DNA of 64,000 bases. Origin: Peredibacter sp045999315. Its GTDB lineage: Bacteria > Bdellovibrionota > Bacteriovoracia > Bacteriovoracales > Bacteriovoracaceae. This document shows, in pieces, positions 49,562 to 58,011 of this stretch. Below the pieces are notes generated by a model. It made no database searches. It was not told where the DNA came from and was given only the letters and a program-made list of their open reading frames with translations. The position numbers were made by a program, and so were the translations under genes. The stretch is taken from contig NZ_CP174607.1 in NCBI RefSeq assembly GCF_045999315.1, positions 2,418,001-2,482,000 on the forward strand, given 5' to 3'. How positions within the stretch are numbered: the first letter of the stretch is position 1; every line of letters starts with the position of its first letter.

Positions 49562-50413
49562 ATGAAACTGAACCACGTTGCAAATAAAATTTTACTGAGT
49601 GATACAAAAAAGTTGGTGGGTGTTGAGAGGAGTGCAACCACGAGGTTGCTTCATCACTTAATAGAAATAGAGCGAAGAAAGCTCTATTGCGATCTAAAAT
49701 ATTCTTCTTTATTCGCTTATTGCGTTCATGAATTAGGTTATGATGGAGCTTCAGCTCAAAGACGAATCGTCGCCGCCCGCGCTCTCGCGGAAATGCCAGA
49801 AATCGAGCAAAAAATCGAAGATGGAAAATTAAATCTCACAAATATTTCATTAGTGAATCAATTTATTGATGATCCTGTTCAAAAACGTGAAGTCTTTAAA
49901 GAAGTTGAAAATCTTACTAAGAAAGAATGCGAACAGAAATTATTCGAAATCACCGGTAAAAAAGAGAAAACAAAAGATAAAACCAAACGCATTTCAAAAG
50001 ACAAAGTTCAAGTGGCGTTTGTTTTATCAGACGAAACCATGGCAGTGGTTGATCAGCTTAAAAATCTTCTGGGGAAAGATATGGAGATGGACCAATTGGT
50101 TCAGTTCATGGCGAAAGAAGCGATCAAGTCTGTGGAGAAAACTAAGTTTAAGCAGACCAAGCCACGCCAATCACTTTCTCCAGCGAAAGTGGGACGTGCC
50201 ATTCCAGCATCTGTGAAACAAGAAGTATACGCACGAGATAAAAAGTGCACTAATTGCGGAACGACTCGTAACTTAAATTATGACCACATTATTCCCTATT
50301 CAATGGGAGGACCAAGTTCGGTAGAAAATTTAAGACTATTATGTAGGGAGTGTAATCAGAGAGGAAGAATAAGAGCGGGGCTTAGGACCCCGCCCAAGGT
50401 CATTATAATTTGA
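49562..50413 (+). CDS. HNH endonuclease-domain protein of Bdellovibrionota type
   Basis: A 283-residue protein. The N-terminal half has TTRLLHHLIEIERRKLYCDL and SLFAYCVHELGYDGASAQRRI, with VAARALAEMPEIEQKI, a helical DNA-binding-like module; the middle is lysine-rich; the end is an HNH domain: CTNCGTTRNLNYDHIIPYS, then NLRLLCRECNQ, with two CxxC pairs and the DHI catalytic His. I recall this architecture recurring in Bdellovibrio and Bacteriovorax genomes. Its function is not known. A GC-rich hairpin overlaps its 3' end. Confidence 0.87.
   Translation: MKLNHVANKILLSDTKKLVGVERSATTRLLHHLIEIERRKLYCDLKYSSLFAYCVHELGYDGASAQRRIVAARALAEMPEIEQKIEDGKLNLTNISLVNQFIDDPVQKREVFKEVENLTKKECEQKLFEITGKKEKTKDKTKRISKDKVQVAFVLSDETMAVVDQLKNLLGKDMEMDQLVQFMAKEAIKSVEKTKFKQTKPRQSLSPAKVGRAIPASVKQEVYARDKKCTNCGTTRNLNYDHIIPYSMGGPSSVENLRLLCRECNQRGRIRAGLRTPPKVIII
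50375..50393. terminator. GC-rich hairpin inside the HNH gene end
   Basis: GCGGGG and CCCCGC pair around CTTAGGA, within the last codons of the HNH gene and just after the convergent EEP gene stop. It may end transcription of both. There is no T-run. Confidence 0.4.
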
Positions 50414-51407
50414 ATTCCATGGCGATACCAAGGTGGTCAGAAAAACCTGTGGCAGATGCGTGATTAAAGCGCATCGGAACCATAAACTGACCTTCGCGCT
50501 TCATGAGGAAATCGCGAACCATGATTTGGAAAGTTGCGAAGTTTGGAGCTAGGCGAGAGTTCCGGTGAATCCACATTCTATCTAGAGAAGTCCAACTGCC
50601 TTTATAGAAGTGAGTGCCAGGGTTAAGATTACGGTTGATCTTACGAGCTTCGGCTTCTGCATTGATAAAACCATTCAGGTAATTGAACGGATATGGGCGA
50701 TCTGAGTCAACTGTATTGAAGTCACCAGTTGCGATGATTAGGTCCGCATTTCTTGAAGCTGCAAGGTTAGTAAGAAGTTGAGCAGCAGCGATACGGTCTT
50801 CGGCTGGATTGCTCTGACTTGGCCAGTGGTTACCGAAAACAACAACAGTGCGGCCTTCAACGTTGATGGCCACTTCGGTGATACCGCGAGTATCAAGTTT
50901 TTGACCGTTAACAAAAATAGAGTGGTGCTGAGCTCTGATAACCGGATACTTTGACATGATTCCGATATCAATGCCGCGAGAATCATCGCCGTCGATGAGA
51001 ACTTGGTAAGTGTAACCAAGGTTACGAAGGCCTTTCGCGGCCAATGCATTAAGGACGTTTAAGTTTTCAACTTCTTGAAGAATTAGAATGTCAGGGCCAG
51101 CACCTGTGCTATCATATGAGCGAACAACACGAGAGACGTTTTCAACCTTCTTCATGAAACGAGCTTCGTTCCAGTCGAGGTTTAGACATTCTTTGATGTA
51201 GAAAGAAGAACCCATTTGCTGACAGATTTCTGCGTGACCTGGGATTTTCTTTTTTTCAGCTAGAGAAATGTAAGTGTAGTCCTCAGTACCTGCATCGTGC
51301 CTGGTATCGAAGAAGTTCTCAGCGTTGTAGTTCATGACAGAGACTGAAGTCTTTGCCTGAGCTCCAAGGGCAAGGCCGAGAGCGAGAAGAGCGATTAGAG
51401 TTTTCAA
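50403..51407 (-). CDS. Secreted endonuclease/exonuclease/phosphatase-family protein
   Basis: A 334-residue protein with signal peptide MKTLIALLALGLALGAQA, beginning at a TTG behind AGAAGG. The EEP fold is shown by VMNYNAENFFDTR, ILILQEVENL, VVFGNHWPSQSNP, ATGDFNTVD and the catalytic end TGFSDHLGI. It is a metal-dependent nuclease or phosphodiesterase; export suggests DNA degradation outside or in the periplasm, which would suit a predator but is only a guess. Confidence 0.9.
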   Translation of the reverse strand: MKTLIALLALGLALGAQAKTSVSVMNYNAENFFDTRHDAGTEDYTYISLAEKKKIPGHAEICQQMGSSFYIKECLNLDWNEARFMKKVENVSRVVRSYDSTGAGPDILILQEVENLNVLNALAAKGLRNLGYTYQVLIDGDDSRGIDIGIMSKYPVIRAQHHSIFVNGQKLDTRGITEVAINVEGRTVVVFGNHWPSQSNPAEDRIAAAQLLTNLAASRNADLIIATGDFNTVDSDRPYPFNYLNGFINAEAEARKINRNLNPGTHFYKGSWTSLDRMWIHRNSRLAPNFATFQIMVRDFLMKREGQFMVPMRFNHASATGFSDHLGIAMEFKL

Positions 51408-51539
51408 ATAAAACCTTCTTGTTTTTGTTTGAAAAATCGTAGTGAAGGTTAATCTAGATGGTCAACTACTACTTATGTTAAGATGAAGTGAAACTAATAA
51501 AAATTTTTAATCTGTGATTGCGTTAAAGGCTTATTATTT

Positions 51540-52298
51540 ATGAATTACATTACCTCGCTCATTTTAGGTATCGTTGAAGGACTCACTGAGTTTCTCCCTG
51601 TGTCATCGACAGGACATTTAATCCTTGCGTCAAATGCTCTCGGAGTTCCCAATGATGACTTCTTAAAAGTGTTTGAGATTGTGATTCAAACAGGTGCGAT
51701 TCTCGCTGTGATTTATATTTATTGGAAGGACCTGATCAAAGACCATGCCTATATTTTAAAAATTGGTGTGGCCTTTATTCCTACGGCCATCCTTGGTCTT
51801 CTTCTTCACGGGATTGTGAAAAAGTATCTCTTCACACCAGTTGTTGTTTGTTCATCACTTTTTATTGGCGGGATTGTTCTTCTTTTCTTAGAAAACCTCA
51901 CGGCCAAAATTAAACCGAAGAAACTGACTTACGTTCATTACTTCCTGATTGGTCTCAGTCAGTGTTTGGCCTTTATTCCAGGTGTTTCTCGTTCGGCCGC
52001 TTCCATTTTAGGTGCAAGACTTTTAGGGGCCTCTCGTGAAGAAGCGGTGAAGTTTTCTTTCTTACTGGCGATTCCGACGATCCTTTCGGCTTCGGCCTAT
52101 TCACTATTAAAGGTTAAGACCCAGATGGTGGAAGCGGAGTACATTTATTTACTTTTGGGACTTCTTACTTCATTTGTATTTGGTTTCTTGAGTGTGAAGT
52201 TTTTCCTGAAAATTCTTAATCACAAGACGTTCATCGTTTGCGGTATTTACCGTATGGTTCTGGCCGTCATTTATTTCTTAGTATTCATTAACGTATGA
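51540..52298 (+). CDS. uppP: Undecaprenyl-diphosphatase
   Basis: A 252-residue inner-membrane phosphatase. GIVEGLTEFLPVSSTGHLILA is the first BacA signature and PGVSRSAASILGARLLGASREEAVKFSFLLAIP the second, which together form the active site. About eight membrane helices are visible. It recycles undecaprenyl pyrophosphate for cell-wall synthesis. The stop overlaps the dsbB start, so the two genes are coupled. No clear ribosome site precedes the ATG. Confidence 0.96.
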   Translation: MNYITSLILGIVEGLTEFLPVSSTGHLILASNALGVPNDDFLKVFEIVIQTGAILAVIYIYWKDLIKDHAYILKIGVAFIPTAILGLLLHGIVKKYLFTPVVVCSSLFIGGIVLLFLENLTAKIKPKKLTYVHYFLIGLSQCLAFIPGVSRSAASILGARLLGASREEAVKFSFLLAIPTILSASAYSLLKVKTQMVEAEYIYLLLGLLTSFVFGFLSVKFFLKILNHKTFIVCGIYRMVLAVIYFLVFINV

Positions 52299-52711
52299 TG
52301 GGCTGGACGATTCTTTTTCTTTCTTGGTTTATGTCAGCGGTGGCCACACTGGGGAGCTTGTTCTTCAGTGAGGTCATGAAGTTCCCGCCATGTGTTCTTT
52401 GTTGGTATCAACGCATTTGCATGTATCCACTCGTGCTGGTTCTTTTCATGGGGCTTTTTCCCTACGAAAAGAAAGTCACCAAATTCGCGCTGCCGCTGGC
52501 GATAGTGGGCTGGATCATCGCTCTCTATCATAACCTTCTTTACTATCATATTCTCCCTGAGAGTGCGGCCCCTTGTGTTCAGGGCATTTCCTGTACAACG
52601 GTTCAGATTCAATGGTTTGGTTTTGTGACCATTCCGTTTATGTCGTTTGTTGCGTTCTCGTTTATTGTTGTTTCACTACTTTTAATGAAGAGGATCTCCC
52701 ATGAAAAATAA
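52295..52711 (+). CDS. dsbB: Disulfide bond formation protein B
   Basis: A 138-residue membrane protein with four hydrophobic segments. PPCVLCWYQRICMYP holds the first cysteine pair (Cys33, Cys36), and CVQGISC the second pair in the periplasmic loop. These are the two redox pairs of DsbB, which passes electrons from DsbA to quinone. The start could also be the second Met. It overlaps uppP by four bases and the DsbA-like gene by eleven. Confidence 0.93.
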   Translation: MMGWTILFLSWFMSAVATLGSLFFSEVMKFPPCVLCWYQRICMYPLVLVLFMGLFPYEKKVTKFALPLAIVGWIIALYHNLLYYHILPESAAPCVQGISCTTVQIQWFGFVTIPFMSFVAFSFIVVSLLLMKRISHEK

Positions 52712-53360
52712 AATCATGATCGTTCTTATTGCTCTCATGTCTCTTGCCATTGTGTTTATGGTGGGAACAAAACTTTATAAAGGTAAGGAGCAAGAACGTT
52801 TGAGTTTTATGGCCAAGGAAGATTTCTCAACATTCGTGAGAGATTATTCTCCACGTTTAGGTCGCGCAGATGCCAAAGTTTATGTGGTCGAATTTCTCGA
52901 TCCGGAATGTGAAAGCTGTCGCGAATTTTATCCTTCTACCAAAATGCTCCTAGAAGAGTACGAGGGAAAAATCCAACTGGTTGTTCGTTATGCTCCTTTT
53001 CATGGGAACTCAGTTTTCATCATCAAAATTCTAGAGGCCGCACGTAAACAGAACCGCTATTGGGAGACCCTGGAAACGCTTTTCCGTTACCAGCCAGAGT
53101 GGGGGAATCATCACCACCCGCGTCCTGAGTTAGTGTGGAATTACCTCCCAGAGGCCGGAGTGAATGTTGAACAAATTAAAAAAGACATGGAAGATCCGGC
53201 GATTCAATCAATGATTGAACAAGAAATTGCCGATGGCAGGGCCTTGAATGTACAGGCGACACCAACATTTTTTGTTAACGGTAGACCCCTTGAGCGCTTT
53301 GGCTATGAAGGCCTAAAAGAACTAGTGGAATCTACCATTCGCATGGAAGGCGAAAATTAA
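52701..53360 (+). CDS. DsbA-like thioredoxin-fold protein with CESC site
   Basis: A 219-residue protein with an N-terminal membrane anchor (IMIVLIALMSLAIVFMVGT) and a DsbA-like fold. EFLDPECESCREFYPS has Cys70 and Cys73 (CESC instead of CPHC), and VQATPTFFVNGRPLE is the cis-Pro loop. It is probably a periplasmic oxidase or reductase working with the adjacent dsbB, whose gene overlaps it. The CESC motif is less oxidising-looking than CPHC, so a role in metal or copper-protein maturation is also possible. Confidence 0.9.
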   Translation: MKNKIMIVLIALMSLAIVFMVGTKLYKGKEQERLSFMAKEDFSTFVRDYSPRLGRADAKVYVVEFLDPECESCREFYPSTKMLLEEYEGKIQLVVRYAPFHGNSVFIIKILEAARKQNRYWETLETLFRYQPEWGNHHHPRPELVWNYLPEAGVNVEQIKKDMEDPAIQSMIEQEIADGRALNVQATPTFFVNGRPLERFGYEGLKELVESTIRMEGEN

Positions 53361-53406
53361 GAATTTTTCTTCGCACGGCCGATAAGTTTGTATCCACGGA
53401 GGTCAC

Positions 53407-54138
53407 ATGAAGTACCTTTTCGTTCTGATTTTTCTTATCCAAAATACTGCTTGGGCAACTCATACTTACTCGGTGAAGGCCATGGTTGATCTTCGTCCGG
53501 TAGAAGATCAGCGGTATTTTGAAGAGACCTTAGGTGGCATCGGAAAATTGAATCTCCCACAACTGACTTTTCATCAGGGAGAAATAAGTTTTAATCTGCG
53601 CGGGAAAAAGTTCATAGGCAAGGCCCTGGATGAATACAAGCTCATGATCAATGGGAAGGAGCTTGATTTTGGTCCCGGTAAACTTTTTAAGGCCCACGAA
53701 GAGCTTGAACGAATCTGGAGAGAAAAGAATTTTACTTATACCAGTTTCATACTTCCTGAGGCCCATGCTGTTGGTGAATTGGTGGTGGTTGGAGGAGTGG
53801 TGGCGGCGATTGCTCTATCTCTCACTCATGCCCATTACGTGGCCCAAACTTTGAATCGTACCTGTGAAGAACTCCAGCTATCAGATTCGCTGACTTCCCG
53901 GGAAGTTCATGTCGCTAGAAAAGATCTGGATAAAAATCGCCTTTGTGTTGAAGGCAATGATCAGTGGCCGGTGATTGTGAAGGCCTGTAAAGAAATGAAG
54001 ATCTGTATTGCTGATCTGGAAGAGAAAGTAGGTCTTAATTTCAGAGCGGTCAACAACTCTGGACGCGAGAGCTTAAAAGAAGTGAATCACAGTAAAAGAA
54101 CCCCTTCATCGACCCTTAAGAAGGCCTCTAAGCAATAG
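53407..54138 (+). CDS. Exported protein of unknown function
   Basis: A 243-residue protein with signal peptide MKYLFVLIFLIQNTAWA. The middle has a hydrophobic helix (GELVVVGGVVAAIALSL, about residues 122-138) that may be a second membrane span. The C-terminal part has four cysteines (RTCEELQ, RLCVEG, KACKEMKICIAD) and ends in a basic tail. GGAGGTC precedes the ATG. I do not recognise it. Confidence 0.65.
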   Translation: MKYLFVLIFLIQNTAWATHTYSVKAMVDLRPVEDQRYFEETLGGIGKLNLPQLTFHQGEISFNLRGKKFIGKALDEYKLMINGKELDFGPGKLFKAHEELERIWREKNFTYTSFILPEAHAVGELVVVGGVVAAIALSLTHAHYVAQTLNRTCEELQLSDSLTSREVHVARKDLDKNRLCVEGNDQWPVIVKACKEMKICIADLEEKVGLNFRAVNNSGRESLKEVNHSKRTPSSTLKKASKQ

Positions 54139-54147
54139 ATAATTCGT

Positions 54148-54177
54148 GGTCTTTTCTTCTAAAGAAAATAGAAGACC
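54148..54177 (+). terminator. Hairpin after the 53407 gene
   Basis: GGTCTT pairs with AAGACC, and TTCTT with AAGAA inside, giving a long A/T-rich stem. No T-run follows. Confidence 0.4.
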
Positions 54178-54194
54178 TAGACGATAAGCTATCT

Positions 54195-54755
54195 ATGGAT
54201 CCCGTTCAATATTACACCACGACCCTTATAAATGCGGCCACTAAACTGGGGCCCATTCTGGCGTTTCTCATTGGCGGATACTTTATCTTCTTTAAATTGC
54301 CATTCTTGTTCCTTCTTAGAAATATGAATATCACGAAGAAGGAGTTTGATAATCAACCTCCAACTGATCTTCTTCCCAAAGATTATTCCGTGAAAAACTA
54401 TGAAGACTTCCAGCGCCGCATGAAACTCATGAAGGCCCCTGAACCTAAGAAAGAAGAACCCAAGAAGAAAGAACAGCCGAAACAAGAACGTCCAAAGCAA
54501 GAGCGCCCTAAGCAGGAACAGAAAAGACCTGAGGCCCCTCCAAAAAAACCGGCCCCTACAAAAACTCCAGAAGAGATTTTGAATCTTAAACCGGGCTTTA
54601 CCAAAGCAGATTTAAAAAAGAACTATTACGATCTTCTTCGCCAGAATCATCCGGATAAAGTGGCAAGTATGGGAGCTGATTTTAAAAAGCTCGCAGAACA
54701 AAACACGAAAGAGATCAATCAGGCCTACGACAAGCTTAAAAATAAAGCGGCCTAA
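54195..54755 (+). CDS. Membrane-anchored J-domain protein
   Basis: A 186-residue protein. Residues about 16-42 are a membrane helix (LGPILAFLIGGYFIFFKLPFLFLL). A linker rich in Lys-Pro-Glu-Gln follows, with KQERPKQERPKQEQKRP as a short repeat. The C-terminal 50 residues are a J domain with HPD at 152-154 (LLRQNHPDKVASMG). The J domain at the end of the protein is the DjlA-like order and it probably recruits DnaK to the membrane. The start lies six bases after GATAAG and has no ribosome site. Confidence 0.83.
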   Translation: MDPVQYYTTTLINAATKLGPILAFLIGGYFIFFKLPFLFLLRNMNITKKEFDNQPPTDLLPKDYSVKNYEDFQRRMKLMKAPEPKKEEPKKKEQPKQERPKQERPKQEQKRPEAPPKKPAPTKTPEEILNLKPGFTKADLKKNYYDLLRQNHPDKVASMGADFKKLAEQNTKEINQAYDKLKNKAA

Positions 54756-56257
54756 AATTCGTGTTCAATCCCTGAAATCTCCAAAAACTTCTCCAGTTCG
54801 ATCAAAGATTTTTCACTCAGATCATTGGCCTGAAAGGCGATGTATCCGTCGGGTCTAACCAAAACCAGTCCATTCGTTTTAAAGCTACAGGATGGAAGAT
54901 GATGGACCTCCACATTGATAAGGCGTTCGTTGTAGGGATGGTCCCCAAAGACCAAAAGATGAAACTTATAGCCCGTCAGTAAATCAAAGATCTCTTTTCC
55001 CCCGATGGTCTCAAAATTTGGCATCCGTTGTCCGGCACCTGTTCCTACCACGACACTAGGAGAGTAGTGGATATTGAGTTGAGAAATAAACCCGAATAAA
55101 AAGTCCCGGCCCCTCTTTCCCATCATGAGAACTTTGGCAGCGAGAGGGAAGAACATGCTTCGAAGTGCAATAGAGGTCTTTTTCTTGGTGGTCACAATAC
55201 TAAAAATCCGATCCGTAAATTTTAGAAGTTTCTGGGCCACGGGCCATCTCTCAGAATGATAGGTCTCTAAGATGTCGGCCTTGGATTTCTTCTTCACCAC
55301 CAGGGCCAGTTTCCATGCGAGATTGGCCGCATCTTGCAGACCCGTGTTCATGCCTTGAGCACCTACAGGACTATGAATATGGGCCGCGTCTCCCACTAAA
55401 AATGCACGTCTCACTTTGAGTTGTCGCACACAACGATGATGAACATGAAAACGAGTGACCCACTCAGCGTCGTGAAGTTTCACTTCGCGATGAGCGGCCT
55501 CTTTAAAATTCTCTTCAATCTCAGGCAGAGTGGCCGGAAAAGAAGTGGTCTCGGAAGTCTCGGGCATATCGTGATTTTCTCTGATCGTCAGCACCCGACT
55601 TCGGTCTTTCATAGGGAAGTGAACGCCGATATGGCCCGGATCAACAAAGACCATCAAGCGACTATTGTCCAAATCCCAATCTATCTGAGTGTCGGCCATG
55701 ATAAATTCACTATCATAGGCGGCCCCGTCAAAGGGCAGATCCAAAATTTTTCTGACTTTACTGTGGGAACCATCACATCCCACGATGTAATCGGCCGTGA
55801 GAGTCTCTTGCTTTCCATCAGGCCTTTTGATTGTGGCCGTGACTTTTTGATCGTCTTGATAAAAGTCTTCCAGGGTGGTTTGTCGTTCTATATTAAGATG
55901 AAGTTTCTTGAGGTCCTCGACCAGGATTTTTTCTGTCTCTGTCTGCGATAAAAAGAACACAAAGGGATAGGGCGTGTCTTCCCGGCCAATGTCTCCAAAG
56001 TTAACTGTGACTCGTTCCTTGCCGTTTAAAAAGACCTTGGCCCCGGAACCAATCTGACCTCTTTCTAAGAAGTGATCAACGATTCCTAAATTCTGAAAAA
56101 GTTCCAAAGAACGGGCCTGAATACCGATGGCCTTGGATTCCCGGGTGATGGCCTCGCCTTCATCAATTAAGCGACAGTTCACATTCCAGCGACGAAGGAG
56201 CGAACCCATCATAAGACCTGTGGGTCCACCACCAACTATCAGAACCTGAGTATGCAT
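54752..56257 (-). CDS. FAD-dependent monooxygenase, aromatic hydroxylase type
   Basis: A 501-residue FAD-dependent hydroxylase. QVLIVGGGPTGLMMGSLL is the dinucleotide-binding start, DYIVGCDGSHSKVRKI the DG motif, and RAFLVGDAAHIHSPVGAQGMNTGLQDAANLAWKLAL the GD motif with second FAD contact. It resembles phenol and polyketide hydroxylases of the PheA/TfdB family, with a C-terminal thioredoxin-like part. It is NADPH-dependent by family knowledge; the substrate is unknown. AGGAGGGG precedes the ATG. Confidence 0.9.
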   Translation of the reverse strand: MHTQVLIVGGGPTGLMMGSLLRRWNVNCRLIDEGEAITRESKAIGIQARSLELFQNLGIVDHFLERGQIGSGAKVFLNGKERVTVNFGDIGREDTPYPFVFFLSQTETEKILVEDLKKLHLNIERQTTLEDFYQDDQKVTATIKRPDGKQETLTADYIVGCDGSHSKVRKILDLPFDGAAYDSEFIMADTQIDWDLDNSRLMVFVDPGHIGVHFPMKDRSRVLTIRENHDMPETSETTSFPATLPEIEENFKEAAHREVKLHDAEWVTRFHVHHRCVRQLKVRRAFLVGDAAHIHSPVGAQGMNTGLQDAANLAWKLALVVKKKSKADILETYHSERWPVAQKLLKFTDRIFSIVTTKKKTSIALRSMFFPLAAKVLMMGKRGRDFLFGFISQLNIHYSPSVVVGTGAGQRMPNFETIGGKEIFDLLTGYKFHLLVFGDHPYNERLINVEVHHLPSCSFKTNGLVLVRPDGYIAFQANDLSEKSLIELEKFLEISGIEHEF

Positions 56258-56326
56258 ATGGCCCCTCCTGAATCATGACTAGCATGACACAAGAAGGGCA
56301 GATGGACCTGACGATGAGCAGTCTGA

Positions 56327-57925
56327 TTAAAAACCTTCGGCTTTTTTAATCGGGATGTTTTCTTCAGTCTCAAAAGGAAGAACTGATTTGGCCGGTTTTT
56401 TACTACTTATGTAATGACTGACGAGCTTGAGTTTTTTGTCCTCATGATTCTGAACGGGCCTAGAAACTTTTTTAACTTGGGCCTTTCCACCATCAACGAA
56501 GACCTGAAGGTCAGAAACAAGTTGTGAAAGGCATTTTGCCTGAGAGGACATTTCTTCTGCAGAGCTTGCCACTTCTTCCGAGGAAGAAGCATTGGATTGA
56601 ATCGCTGAATCAAGATGATGCATGGCCTTGGAGATCTGCTCAATGCCATTGGCCTGTTCTTGAGAGGCGGCGGAAATTTCAGAGTTAAGATCGGCCACTT
56701 TCTTGGCGGAAGTCACGATTTCCTTTAGGGCCACACCTGAAGAGTTGGCCATTTTTGAACTCTCATTCGTCTTTTCAACGTTCTCTTTGATTAAGACGTT
56801 AATGTCTTTCGCAGCGGCCGCTGAACGGCCAGCGAGGTTTCTTACCGCATCTGCCACTACTGCAAAACCTCTTCCTTGGTCTCCGGCACGGGCCGCCTCA
56901 ACCGCCGCATTGAGGGCCAGAAGATTGGTTTGAAAAGCAATGTCATCAATCACATTAATGATCTCTTCGATTTTTTTAGAGGATTTTCCCATGCTTTCCA
57001 TGGATGTAATGAGACGAGTAAGTTCCTTATCACCTTGTTCGGCAGAAGCAAGAGAGCATTGAGAAAGAGAGCTCGCCTCTTTAGCGTGATCAGAGTTTAA
57101 CTTCACCATAGAAGAAAGCTCTTCCAGAGAAGAAACAGTTTCTTCCAGTGAGGCGGCCGATTCAGTGGCCCCCTGAGAAAGCTGGGCCGAAGAAGAGGAG
57201 AGTTCCTGGCTCGTCTGAGATGTTTGATCCGATGAAGTTGAAATTTCCTGGGAAATTCCATTTAAGGTCTTACTGATTCGTGAAGAAATAAAAAGTCCCA
57301 GGCATGTCGCAAAGAGCACGCCTAAAGCTGAAATCACCATCGTGATGATACTTGAAGATTTATAGACAGAAATGGCCTCCTTGGTCTTCGTCGTGGCCAG
57401 ATTCTCATTAAACTGAATGAGTTCTTTCAAAGTTGCCGTCATGCTCTTTCTATAATTGGGGAGATCAATATAGAGAGTCACATAGGCCTCGTCTTTTACT
57501 AATTGGACGTCCCAGCCGTTTTCCAGTTTGTTTAGATAGGCGAGAGACTTCTCATCATAGATTTTAAAGTTATCAATGAACTTCTGAAGAATTTCTTTTT
57601 CACCGGGCATGAATTCCACTTGAAGATATTGTTTTACATATTCATTAAGGGCATCACGTTCATGAATGTAAGCGTCCTTTGATTCTTTCATGGCCTTAAG
57701 ATCGGCCGCGAGATAGGCGCGGAACAAGTTTCTATTTCCGGTCAGCATCGCCTCGTTGATTTTTCCCACGAGGATCACGGTTTGCATGATCTCGGTGCTC
57801 ACAAAATGAAAGTCGTTAAAGACCTTTTTCGATGAGAAATGGGCCACTGTGGCGGTAATGACAAGAAAGGATGAAACTCCCAAGAAAGCGGCCAGGAGTC
57901 TGGTTCGAAGACTTTTACTTTGCAT
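56327..57925 (-). CDS. Methyl-accepting chemotaxis protein without a HAMP domain
   Basis: A 532-residue receptor; GGGAGAA sets the ATG at 57925. TM1 is about residues 10-30, then a 150-residue four-helix-bundle sensor (FLAAFLGVSSFLVITATVAHFSSKKVF, to EAYVTLYIDLPNYRK), TM2 near 183-205 and a cytoplasmic signalling hairpin with INVIDDIAFQTNLLALNAAVEAA, and GRGFAVVADAVRNLAGRS. Only about 30 residues separate TM2 and the coiled coil, so a HAMP domain is missing. No CheR/CheB NWETF tail is seen. The ligand is unknown. Confidence 0.92.
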   Translation of the reverse strand: MQSKSLRTRLLAAFLGVSSFLVITATVAHFSSKKVFNDFHFVSTEIMQTVILVGKINEAMLTGNRNLFRAYLAADLKAMKESKDAYIHERDALNEYVKQYLQVEFMPGEKEILQKFIDNFKIYDEKSLAYLNKLENGWDVQLVKDEAYVTLYIDLPNYRKSMTATLKELIQFNENLATTKTKEAISVYKSSSIITMVISALGVLFATCLGLFISSRISKTLNGISQEISTSSDQTSQTSQELSSSSAQLSQGATESAASLEETVSSLEELSSMVKLNSDHAKEASSLSQCSLASAEQGDKELTRLITSMESMGKSSKKIEEIINVIDDIAFQTNLLALNAAVEAARAGDQGRGFAVVADAVRNLAGRSAAAAKDINVLIKENVEKTNESSKMANSSGVALKEIVTSAKKVADLNSEISAASQEQANGIEQISKAMHHLDSAIQSNASSSEEVASSAEEMSSQAKCLSQLVSDLQVFVDGGKAQVKKVSRPVQNHEDKKLKLVSHYISSKKPAKSVLPFETEENIPIKKAEGF

Positions 57926-58011
57926 GATTTCTCCCAAATTGAGTCGGGGACTTGTCGACCATGCTGAGGGAAAAAATTAAATATTATTTTGTTTATGCGA
58001 AGACGAATATA

